Below are positions 1 to 5,484 of a DNA stretch of 5,484 nucleotides, piece after piece. A program made the translations under genes and the position numbers. The notes beneath the pieces are model-generated. The model did not search any database, had not been told where the DNA came from, and saw nothing but the letters and a program-made list of their open reading frames with translations. The stretch's first letter is position 1. Each line of letters opens with the position of its first letter. The stretch is from Oscillospiraceae bacterium (GTDB lineage Bacteria > Bacillota > Clostridia > WRCU01), in the NCBI GenBank assembly GCA_009783805.1, contig WRCU01000126.1, forward strand, positions 1 through 5,484, in the 5' to 3' direction.

Positions 1-654
1 CACGCCGGCGAAGATGCCGGGGGCGGCCGAAGGGAGCGTCACCCTCCATACCGTGCGCAGCCTGCCCGCGCCCAGGCTGAACGAGCCTTCGCGGTACCCG
101 TCTGGGACGGACTTCAGGCTTTCCTCAGTGGTCCGCATAATGAGCGGGAGGATCATGATGGACAGCGTCAGGCAGCCCGTGAGGATCGACTTCCCCAGGC
201 CCAGCCAGGTCGCGAAGAATATGTAGCCGAACAGGCCGTACACTATAGACGGGATGCCGGCCAAGGTCTCCGCCGTCACCCGTATCACCCTGACCAGCCT
301 GCCTCCGCGGCGCGCGTACTCGACCAGGTAGACCGCCGTGGCCATGCCGAGCGGGACCGCGATGGCCAGTGTCAGGCCCACCATGATGACCGTGGTCACG
401 AGGGCGGGGTACAGCGACTGGTTCTCGACCGTGTACTCCGCGGCGAAGAGCGAGGGCCTTATGTGCGGCACGCCCTTGACCACGATGAACCCGACTATGT
501 ACGCCAGCAAGGAAACCGTGGCCGCCGCGGCCCCCCAAACCGCCGAGAGGCGCAGCCAATCCGAGGGCTTCCTCCGCCTGACGGACTTGATCACGGACAT
601 GCCGACCGACTTTATCGATGGCCTCCCAAACGGCTTGGCGGATCGGATCGTCAT
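1..654 (-). CDS. pstA: Phosphate ABC transporter permease PstA (partial, C-terminus beyond left edge)
   Basis: PstA is one of the two membrane subunits of the high-affinity phosphate ABC transporter and pairs with PstC in the cytoplasmic membrane. The frame is open from the ATG at 654 to the window edge: 218 codons of a family usually near 280-300. Visible parts are a basic N-terminus (RRRK around 26-29), a first membrane segment at about 38-58, the extracytoplasmic stretch KGVPHIRPSLF (60-70), hydrophobic segments at about 83-111, 134-153 and 158-172, and the permease EAA-type loop EGSFSLGAG...LP (189-208), which contacts the ATPase. The start overlaps the pstC stop as ATGA, indicating translational coupling. 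A later ATG in the same frame (600) is less likely because it would lose the overlap. The missing end and pstB should lie left of the window. Family assignment is strong from the loop, the KGVPHIRPSLF segment and gene order. Confidence 0.93.
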   Translation of the reverse strand, partial: MTIRSAKPFGRPSIKSVGMSVIKSVRRRKPSDWLRLSAVWGAAAATVSLLAYIVGFIVVKGVPHIRPSLFAAEYTVENQSLYPALVTTVIMVGLTLAIAVPLGMATAVYLVEYARRGGRLVRVIRVTAETLAGIPSIVYGLFGYIFFATWLGLGKSILTGCLTLSIMILPLIMRTTEESLKSVPDGYREGSFSLGAGRLRTVWRVTLPSAAPGIFAGV

Positions 655-1580
655 CCCGTGGCCCCACCCTTGACCGGGCGTGACCTCTTGGGCCCCCTTT
701 CCTTCCTCCCTTGGTTGAGGGCGGAGAAAAGCATGTTGATCATCAGGACGAAGACGAAGAGGACGACGCCGGTGGCTATGAGGGCCCCGAAGTGCAGGCT
801 GCCGTGCTCGACGTAGCCCATCTCCATGATTATGTTGGTGGTGAGCGTGCGGACGCCCTTCAAATATTCGTTCGGCATCCTCAGGACGGCCTGGTTGCCC
901 GCCACCATCCTGACCGCCATCGTCTCCCCTATGGCGCGCCCCACGCCCAGGACCACCGCGGCCATCACGCCCGACCTCGCGGCGGGCAGCACGACCTTGA
1001 ACACGGCCCTCTCGTGGCTTGCGCCCAGGGCTATCGCCCCTTCGTAGACCTCCTGCGGGACCGCGCGTATGTTGGTCTCCGCGATGCTTATGACGGTCGG
1101 CAGGATCATTATGCCCAGCAATATCGAGGCGGCGAGCATGGTGTCGCCGCTCATGATGTCGAACCTCTTACCGAACAGGTCGAATATGGCGGGAACCAGC
1201 ACCATCATGCCGAAGAAGCCGTAGATCACGGACGGTATGCCCGCCATCAGGCTGATCGCCGGCTTCAGGACCTTATACAGCCACTTAGGGCACATCCGCG
1301 CCATGAAGACCGCGGTCAGCACGCCGATCGGCACACCTATCGCTATGGCGCCCGCTGTCACGTACACGCTGCCGAGTATCATCGGCAGGATCCCGAACGA
1401 AGGCTCGGAGGCCCTGGGGGCCCAACGCTGCCCCGTCAGGAAGTCGATCAAGCCTATACGGGCCATGGACGGCAGCCCCTGTGCGAAGAGGAACAGGCAT
1501 ATTAGGGCGACCGCGAGCACCGAGGCCAGGGCCGCCGCGAAGAAGACGGCCCTCATCAGGCTTTCCTTTATCTTAGCCAT
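651..1580 (-). CDS. pstC: Phosphate ABC transporter permease PstC
   Basis: PstC is the partner permease of PstA and forms the phosphate channel in the cytoplasmic membrane. The product is 309 residues, normal for the family. Hydrophobic segments lie at about 10-35, 63-93, 107-136, 147-168, 203-222 and 263-287. The EAA-type ATPase-contact loop EGAIALGAS...LP is at 180-199 and is followed by the conserved GRAIGETMAV (214-223), a PstC hallmark carrying the Arg/Glu pair known to matter for transport. The C-terminus is basic and cytoplasmic. The ATG at 1580 follows GGAAGG with only three bases of spacing, and a stop codon sits directly upstream in frame. Met9 at 1556 has AAGGA seven bases ahead and is a possible alternative start. 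The gene begins 30 bases after pstS and overlaps pstA by four bases, so the three are almost certainly cotranscribed. Confidence 0.96.
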   Translation of the reverse strand: MAKIKESLMRAVFFAAALASVLAVALICLFLFAQGLPSMARIGLIDFLTGQRWAPRASEPSFGILPMILGSVYVTAGAIAIGVPIGVLTAVFMARMCPKWLYKVLKPAISLMAGIPSVIYGFFGMMVLVPAIFDLFGKRFDIMSGDTMLAASILLGIMILPTVISIAETNIRAVPQEVYEGAIALGASHERAVFKVVLPAARSGVMAAVVLGVGRAIGETMAVRMVAGNQAVLRMPNEYLKGVRTLTTNIIMEMGYVEHGSLHFGALIATGVVLFVFVLMINMLFSALNQGRKERGPKRSRPVKGGATG

Positions 1581-1610
1581 CTACCTTCCGCACGGCCCTT
1601 TCATTATCGG

Positions 1611-2612
1611 CTATTCCAATCCCGACCACTTGGTTATCTCGCCGGTGAATATAAGCTTTACCTGCGCGATCGTCAGCCCTTCTATCGGGTTATTAGGGTT
1701 CACTATGACCGCGACGCCGTCCAGGGCTATATCCGTGGGGGTCAGGGCCTCTTTCTCATTGTCCCTCAGCGCACGGCTCGACATGCCGATGTCGATGACT
1801 CCGCTGGTCGCCTCGTTGATGCCGGTGCCGGAGCCGCCGCCCGAGATCTCGATGGTGACGTTGGGGTTATGCACTAGGTAGGCCTGCCTCAGCCTCTGCA
1901 TCAGAGGCTCGACGGAGGTGGACCCGCCGACCTTGAGCGAACCCGACAGGCTCTTGGTCTCATATTCGGGGGCGTCCTCATCGACCTTCGTCCAACTGGT
2001 CGAGACGATCTCCTGGCCCTCGGCCGAGAGCATGAAGGCTATGAAGTCCGAGACCAGCTCGACCTGCGCCTTCTCGGCGTTGACGCATACCAGGAGCGGG
2101 CGCTGGATCCCATATGTGCCGTTGAAGACGTTCTCGTGCGAAGGAACGACGCCGTCTATGGTCAGGGCCTTGACGCTATCGTTCAGCGACCCTATCGAGA
2201 CGTACCCGATGGCGTAGTCGTTGCTCTGCACCTTGGTGAGGATCCCCGAGGTGCTCTCGTCGACCACGGCCTCCGCGTACATGTCGTCACCGACGCCGGT
2301 GATGCTGATGAAGGCGTCACGCGTGCCGCTGCCTTCCTCGCGCGTGTTGACGGCTATGACGCGGTCAGTGTCGAAGTCGCTGATCGGCGAACCGTCGGCC
2401 GGGTCGGTGGCGGCGTCATCGGTCGTTTCGGTGGCGGATTCGGTCGCGTCGGTGGCGTTCCCGGCGGTCGTGCCGTCGGGCGATGCGTCGGCGGTCGTGC
2501 CGCTGGGCGAAGCGCCGGAGGTCGTGTTGTCGGGGGCGTCGTCGCCGCCGCAGGCGACCAATGAAAGGGCCAGCGTCAGTGAGAGGGACAGGATCAAGAG
2601 CAGTTTCTTCAT
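1611..2612 (-). CDS. pstS: Phosphate-binding lipoprotein PstS with swapped domain halves
   Basis: This is the extracellular lipid-anchored receptor that binds phosphate and delivers it to PstCA. The product is 333 residues. Residues 1-20 are a lipoprotein signal peptide (MKKLLL then a hydrophobic run) with lipobox LVAC, making Cys21 the anchored residue. A Thr/Ala/Asp-rich linker (about 22-75) includes 9-residue repeats. The binding-protein halves follow in reversed order. Residues 84-210 resemble the usual C-terminal half (phosphate-loop motif REEGSGTRDAF 91-101, then AIGYVSIGSL and FIAFMLSAEGQ). Residues 225-333 resemble the usual N-terminal half (GGSTSVEP 229-236, GGGSGTG 258-264, DIGMSSR 274-280, DGVAVIVNPNNP 298-309, IFTGEITKW 321-329). 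The start at 2612 is chosen because AAGGAG lies eight bases upstream and the signal peptide begins there; the ATG at 2651 has no ribosome-binding site. pstC follows 30 bases later. Phosphate specificity is inferred from the motifs and operon. Confidence 0.93.
   Translation of the reverse strand: MKKLLLILSLSLTLALSLVACGGDDAPDNTTSGASPSGTTADASPDGTTAGNATDATESATETTDDAATDPADGSPISDFDTDRVIAVNTREEGSGTRDAFISITGVGDDMYAEAVVDESTSGILTKVQSNDYAIGYVSIGSLNDSVKALTIDGVVPSHENVFNGTYGIQRPLLVCVNAEKAQVELVSDFIAFMLSAEGQEIVSTSWTKVDEDAPEYETKSLSGSLKVGGSTSVEPLMQRLRQAYLVHNPNVTIEISGGGSGTGINEATSGVIDIGMSSRALRDNEKEALTPTDIALDGVAVIVNPNNPIEGLTIAQVKLIFTGEITKWSGLE
2463..2543 (-). repeat. 27-bp tandem repeat, three units, inside pstS linker
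   Basis: Three consecutive 27-base units begin at 2463, 2490 and 2517 (GGCGGTCGTG, GGCGGTCGTG and GGAGGTCGTG on the plus strand). In protein they give the 9-residue units DDAPDNTTS, GASPSGTTA and DASPDGTTA directly after the lipidated cysteine. The units are diverged, the third most strongly. They form a flexible spacer between membrane anchor and binding domain. Confidence 0.75.
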
Positions 2613-2634
2613 GGAAGGCTCTCCTTCGTGATTT

Positions 2635-2655
2635 GATATAAGCGAGGCCATTCTA
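2635..2655 (-). promoter_or_regulatory. Candidate -10 elements for pstS
   Basis: Two minus-strand hexamers could serve as the -10: TAGAAT (2655 to 2650, five of six matches to TATAAT) and TATATC (2640 to 2635). Neither has a good -35. The TTACG/TTAAC motifs occupy the -35 area, as is typical of promoters that depend on a phosphate regulator. The choice between the two cannot be made from sequence alone. Confidence 0.35.
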
Positions 2656-2660
2656 TGAAG

Positions 2661-2717
2661 GTTAAGGCCGCGTAAAACACCATCTTTACGTAAGCGGCGC
2701 GTAAGATTTACGTAAAG
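2661..2717 (-). promoter_or_regulatory. Candidate Pho box upstream of pstS
   Basis: On the minus strand TTACG occurs with its first base at 2715, 2704 and 2693, an exact 11-base period. A further TTACG starts at 2675 and a degenerate TTAAC at 2665. The three phased units read CTTTACGTAAA, TCTTACGCGCC and GCTTACGTAAA. OmpR-family phosphate regulators (PhoB, PhoP) are known to bind direct repeats with an 11-base period upstream of pst genes. The array lies about 50 to 105 bases before the pstS start, a suitable place for activation. The repeats and spacing are seen directly; the regulator is inferred. Confidence 0.6.
2684..2717. repeat. Perfect 10-bp inverted repeat with 14-base loop
   Basis: On the plus strand CTTTACGTAA (2684-2693) and TTACGTAAAG (2708-2717) are perfect reverse complements separated by 14 bases. 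Each arm is itself nearly palindromic around TTACGTAA. The element begins ten bases after the galactosidase stop and overlaps the candidate Pho box. It could fold as an RNA hairpin in a galactosidase transcript, but no T-tract follows, so it is not called an intrinsic terminator. Confidence 0.6.
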
Positions 2718-2726
2718 CCGCCTAGG

Positions 2727-4745
2727 TCAGGCTCGCTCCGCCTTCCCATAGAACCATATGGAGCCTGACCGCATAGGCTGGCTGAACGTCACCCCGGCCG
2801 CCCCCACGTCCTTCGCGACCATAGTCTCGCCCGTCTCCTCGTTGGTCAGCGTAAGGTCGCCCGAGACGCCCTTTGGATAGACGGTTAGCGTATCCTGCGG
2901 GGCCTTATTATTGCGCAGCACGTGGAACGCGCCGTCCCCGCGCTCAGGCCGGTCGAACTGGAACACGGTCCACTCCCCGAATGACCGGTGGTTGGGGGTC
3001 AGGGCGTAGAAGTCGGAGTTGAGGGCCATGTCGGCGTACCTTTCCCATACGCCCAGCATCCTGTCCATGTAGGCGTCCATTTCGGGCGACTTCCCGAACT
3101 GGCCCATGTCGGTGAAGGACAGGACCCCGAAGCCGTTCACCGTCTTGTAGTTGTCGTTTGGGGTGAGGTCGGCCGCGTACGCCACGTCCTTCACGTACTC
3201 GCCGCCAACGTCCCATGAGGTGGCCCAGCCGCGCGTGTAGGGGAGCCATGCGTGCAGCGTGTGCCGGTACGACTGGTTTATGTGGTGGTAGCCGTAGCCG
3301 TAGTCGGTCGGGTGGAGGGGGACGGACCTGCGCATCGTCTCCAGGTCATTGCGCCTGCCCCCGGACGCGCAGGAGTCGATCCAGAGGTCCGGGACCTCGC
3401 GCAGCAAGTAGTCCCAGTAGGCGAGGTAGCCTTGCACGTATAAATTCTCCAGCATCCCGCGCCTGTCCTCGGCCTCGTTGTTGCGCCAATACATGAGGGG
3501 CTCGAAGTTGAAGTCCTGGCGGTAGCACTTGATCCCGCTTTCCTTGATGAGGCCCGCGACCGTCTCGCGCAGCCATCTGTGGCAGTCGGGGTCGGTCAGG
3601 TTGAGCAGTCTGTTGTCCCAGGAAGGGTCGTTGTCTTTATTAAATAGGAGCCACTCCGGATGCTCCTTGTCCAGCCACGTGCCCGGGTGGACCCTCTCCG
3701 GCTCGAACCATACCAAAAAGTCCATCCCCGCCTCGGCGGCCGCCTTGCCGACGGGCGCCAAGCCGTTCGGGAACCTGGCCGGGTCCGGCTTCCAAGTGCC
3801 GGTGATGGGCCACGACTTGGTACCGTCCTCCCGATAGCATGGGTACCAACCGGCGTCTATCCACCACACGTCGCCATGCCTCGTGTACGTGCGCAGCCTG
3901 GCGATGGCCTCGAGTTGGTTCTTTTCGTCCGCCTCCTGGAACTCCTCGCCCCCCGCGTTGTTACAGAAGGCCATGGCCGGCGCGACCTTGCCCCCGATCC
4001 GGCTGGGCAGGACGTGGGCCAGGTACCACCTGCGCCACACGTTCGCGCCCTCCTCCGCGCCGCCGGCGAAAAAGACGAGCGACATCCTCGGCGTGCGTAA
4101 GGTCTCGCCTGACCGCAGCACCGTATGGGTGACCTGCTGCCCGGCCCTCAGGCGCACGCCGCCCCGTTCGCCGCGGTACTCGCAGGACCACTGGCCGGGC
4201 CAGCCTATCGAGACGTTCACCCCATGGCCGTCGAACGTCAGCCTCTGGTAGGGGAACGCCCCGTCGCATGGGCGGCCCCCGTTCGGGGCCTGGTTGAAGG
4301 ACGCCCCTTCGGGGAGCTCGGCCAGCCCCACCGTATAGCCGTCGGCGTGGTAGAAGTCGCCGCTATTGTGCTCCAAGGCCGCGCCCTCGCCGCCGATGAA
4401 GGCGTCGATGGCATTGACGCCTTCCAGGATCCCGGATTCGCCGGCCGCGCCCGATCCGCCCGCCGCGAACGTGAAATAGACGGTCCACTCGATCGCGGGG
4501 TAGTCAGCGTACACCACCACTTCGGCCCTGAGCCGGAGGCCGCCGCCCACCTCGCCGGTGACCGTGGTCACGTATGTGCCGGGCCCGGAGAGGCTGACGC
4601 TGGCGGAGCTGCCGCTCGGCAAGCCATGATATTTCACGCCCCCGTATGTGTACGATATCGGGAGTCCCATAAAGCCCCGCCCTAAGCCGGTCCGAAAATT
4701 TATGGCGTGCTCCATCCCCAGCTTGATCGAATCCGTAACTGTCAT
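2727..4745 (-). CDS. Alpha-galactosidase, glycoside hydrolase family 36 type
   Basis: The likely role is hydrolysis of terminal alpha-linked galactose (melibiose or raffinose-type sugars) by a retaining mechanism. The product is 672 residues, close to family size. An N-terminal beta-rich region (about 1-240) precedes the catalytic barrel, which shows WWIDAGWY (294-301), WFEPE (346-350), the proposed nucleophile Asp411 in YRQDFN, CASGG (459-463) and the proposed acid/base Asp481 in HPTDYGYG. The spacing of 70 residues between the two Asp is close to the family pattern. A beta-rich C-terminal region ends the protein. No signal peptide or membrane segment is seen, so it is probably cytoplasmic. 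GGAGG lies eight bases before the ATG at 4745, which is preferred over the ATG at 4751 (two bases from the site). The nucleophile motif differs from the KWDxNR of well-studied bacterial enzymes, so substrate is uncertain; alpha-N-acetylgalactosaminidase activity is an alternative. No sugar transporter or regulator is visible beside it. Confidence 0.9.
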   Translation of the reverse strand: MTVTDSIKLGMEHAINFRTGLGRGFMGLPISYTYGGVKYHGLPSGSSASVSLSGPGTYVTTVTGEVGGGLRLRAEVVVYADYPAIEWTVYFTFAAGGSGAAGESGILEGVNAIDAFIGGEGAALEHNSGDFYHADGYTVGLAELPEGASFNQAPNGGRPCDGAFPYQRLTFDGHGVNVSIGWPGQWSCEYRGERGGVRLRAGQQVTHTVLRSGETLRTPRMSLVFFAGGAEEGANVWRRWYLAHVLPSRIGGKVAPAMAFCNNAGGEEFQEADEKNQLEAIARLRTYTRHGDVWWIDAGWYPCYREDGTKSWPITGTWKPDPARFPNGLAPVGKAAAEAGMDFLVWFEPERVHPGTWLDKEHPEWLLFNKDNDPSWDNRLLNLTDPDCHRWLRETVAGLIKESGIKCYRQDFNFEPLMYWRNNEAEDRRGMLENLYVQGYLAYWDYLLREVPDLWIDSCASGGRRNDLETMRRSVPLHPTDYGYGYHHINQSYRHTLHAWLPYTRGWATSWDVGGEYVKDVAYAADLTPNDNYKTVNGFGVLSFTDMGQFGKSPEMDAYMDRMLGVWERYADMALNSDFYALTPNHRSFGEWTVFQFDRPERGDGAFHVLRNNKAPQDTLTVYPKGVSGDLTLTNEETGETMVAKDVGAAGVTFSQPMRSGSIWFYGKAERA

Positions 4746-4830
4746 ATTCATCGCCTCCGTAATGGCCGCTCGGTTCGCCCGCGCTGACCGCCGGCATCCG
4801 CCGTGATCGTAGGTTACGGTTATGGGTGGG

Positions 4831-4836
4831 ATTATA
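4831..4836 (-). promoter_or_regulatory. Perfect TATAAT -10 for the alpha-galactosidase gene
   Basis: The minus strand reads GGTATAATCCC here. The position where a -35 should be (about 4854-4859) reads GGGCAT, with no similarity to TTGACA, and no TGn extended -10 is present. The leader to the ATG at 4745 would be about 80 bases. A good -10 with no -35 fits an activator-dependent, sugar-inducible promoter, but this is inference. Confidence 0.5.
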
Positions 4837-4882
4837 CCGCATAGGGAGGGGGTATGCCCGGATCAGGAGCGAATAAAAACCA

Positions 4883-4911
4883 TTGACGGGCGGAGGGCGC
4901 CGTGCGATAAT
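4883..4911 (+). promoter_or_regulatory. Sigma-A type promoter for the divergent exported-protein gene
   Basis: TTGACG (4883-4888) and GATAAT (4906-4911) each match the consensus at five of six positions and are separated by exactly 17 bases. Transcription would begin near 4918, giving a leader of about 54 bases before the ATG at 4972. This is the best promoter in the window. Confidence 0.75.
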
Positions 4912-4920
4912 CCCAGTATA

Positions 4921-4952
4921 TGGCATGGTGGCCTTATTATGCCCATGCGCCA
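4921..4952 (+). other. Possible hairpin in the leader of the exported-protein gene
   Basis: GCATG (4923-4927) can pair with CATGC (4944-4948), and GGC (4930-4932) with GCC (4941-4943), leaving a two-base bulge and an 8-base loop CTTATTAT. It lies between the predicted transcription start and the Shine-Dalgarno sequence at 4959-4964, which itself overlaps the palindrome GGGTACCC (4962-4969). A role in mRNA stability or translation control is possible but unproven. Confidence 0.3.
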
Positions 4953-4971
4953 AAACCCGGAGGGTACCCAC

Positions 4972-5484
4972 ATGATCGGAACACGAGGATTGGCGGCGGA
5001 ATCGTCGCGTCGCCGGAGGCTTAGCATACTGGTATTGACGGCATTCCTTATCTCAATGCTTTCGCAAGGCATCGGCTTCACCGCCCTCGCCGATGATAGT
5101 GGTGAACTGCCGTTCAACGTGCCGGTGGCTATCGACAAGACGTTGAATGGGGAGGCGATTAAAGAAGCGCTGGATAAGGACGAATTCGACGCGGTTAAAG
5201 ATGACATGAGGTTTGCGATCCATAAAATGTCGGACATCGAGACTATGGTCATCGATGTAGAACCATATGTCGTGGTTAAGCTATCCGATAATGGGACGAT
5301 AGAGTTCTACGCCGACGAGCCGGGTTGGTACGCCATCATGGAAGAATTGGTGCCTAAAAGCCGGGCGGCCCTGACGTTCACCGAAGTGGACCCGCTATAT
5401 ATCTATGTCGGCCCGAACGGCGTCATGAGCTCCGTCGGGATGAGCAATTCCCAGGGCACTTATAGGATCGCATGGGGAGGCAGC
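4972..5484 (+). CDS. Exported protein of unknown function (partial, C-terminus beyond right edge)
   Basis: I do not recognise the family. The frame is open from the ATG at 4972 to the window edge (171 codons). GGAGGG lies seven bases ahead of the start and a near-consensus promoter lies upstream. The N-terminus is a classical signal peptide: RRRR at 13-16, a hydrophobic core at about 17-39, and a likely signal-peptidase I site after ALA (residue 40), with DDSG beginning the mature part. The mature region is acidic with lysines, looks helical at about 60-90, and then has short beta-like segments including GTIEFYADEPGWYAI (108-122) and LYIYVGPNG (142-150). The GWYAI...LYIYVG pattern loosely recalls Ig-like or prealbumin-like surface domains of Gram-positive bacteria, but this is a guess. 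Base composition is less GC-rich than the minus-strand genes. Export is well supported; function is open. Confidence 0.85.
   Translation, partial: MIGTRGLAAESSRRRRLSILVLTAFLISMLSQGIGFTALADDSGELPFNVPVAIDKTLNGEAIKEALDKDEFDAVKDDMRFAIHKMSDIETMVIDVEPYVVVKLSDNGTIEFYADEPGWYAIMEELVPKSRAALTFTEVDPLYIYVGPNGVMSSVGMSNSQGTYRIAWGGS

Noticed and set aside
125..667. Minus-strand open frame overlapping pstA in another phase (180 codons)
   Set aside because: The product is Gly, Arg and His rich with no membrane segments, while the frame starting at 654 gives a textbook PstA.
711..1505. Long open frame on the plus strand opposite pstC (264 codons)
   Set aside because: It is the antisense of a clear membrane protein in GC-rich DNA, where stops are rare. 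Its translation is rich in His, Arg, Gly and Asp with no hydrophobic or domain pattern.
1237..1881. Plus-strand open frame spanning the pstS-pstC junction (214 codons)
   Set aside because: It crosses two well-supported minus-strand genes, and its product resembles no family I know. Third-position bias belongs to the minus strand.
2684..2726. Intrinsic terminator after the galactosidase gene
   Set aside because: A 10-bp stem is present, but it is AT-rich at its ends, has a 14-base loop and is not followed by a T-run.
4739..4745. CTGTCAT on the plus strand, identical to an E. coli Pho box half-site
   Set aside because: It is a single copy inside the first codons of the galactosidase gene, and the sequence 11 bases later does not repeat it.
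4812..4822. GGTTA repeated at 4812 and 4818 near the leftward promoter
   Set aside because: Two five-base copies six bases apart are too short to separate from chance, and the spacing does not fit the TTACG array upstream of pstS.
4863..5252. Minus-strand open frame opposite the exported-protein gene (129 codons)
   Set aside because: It has no signal peptide or recognisable domain, runs over the plus-strand promoter, and lies antisense to a gene with a strong ribosome-binding site and signal peptide.

Overview
The window carries two minus-strand units and the start of one plus-strand gene. Reading right to left on the minus strand are a GH36-type alpha-galactosidase (2727-4745), then the phosphate-uptake genes pstS (1611-2612), pstC (651-1580) and pstA (from 654, running off the left edge). 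From 4972 a divergent gene for an exported protein of unknown function runs off the right edge. No tRNA, rRNA, CRISPR array or transposase was seen.

The organism is probably a Gram-positive anaerobe of the Bacillota (Clostridia-like), with low confidence. Support comes from strong Shine-Dalgarno sequences (AAGGAG, GGAGG, GGAGGG), a lipoprotein-anchored PstS, and a PstS half order that I recall from clostridial proteins. The minus-strand genes are GC-rich (120 of 180 bases are G/C in 3241-3420) and still use AUA and AGG codons. The plus-strand gene is clearly less GC-rich (87 of 180 in 5101-5280).

The Pst genes form a tight operon. PstS at the cell surface captures phosphate and passes it to the PstC/PstA membrane channel. 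The ATPase pstB, and perhaps phoU, would be expected beyond position 1. pstS and pstC are 30 bases apart, and pstC and pstA overlap by four bases (ATGA). The 114-base gap upstream of pstS holds three TTACG motifs spaced exactly 11 bases apart, with two looser copies closer to the gene. This has the geometry of a Pho box bound by a PhoB/PhoP-type regulator, and suggests that pst is transcribed separately from the galactosidase gene.

The most unusual protein is PstS itself. Its two sequence halves are in swapped order: the half normally C-terminal (REEGSGTR motif) comes first, and the half normally N-terminal (GGSTSVEP, GGGSGTG, MSSR) comes last, ending right after KWSGLE. This looks like a circular permutation at the interlobe crossover.

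The galactosidase has no signal peptide and no transporter gene beside it, so it probably acts in the cytoplasm on imported alpha-galactosides. The 226-base gap between it and the divergent gene holds back-to-back promoters: a near-consensus sigma-A promoter facing right, and a perfect TATAAT with no recognisable -35 facing left.
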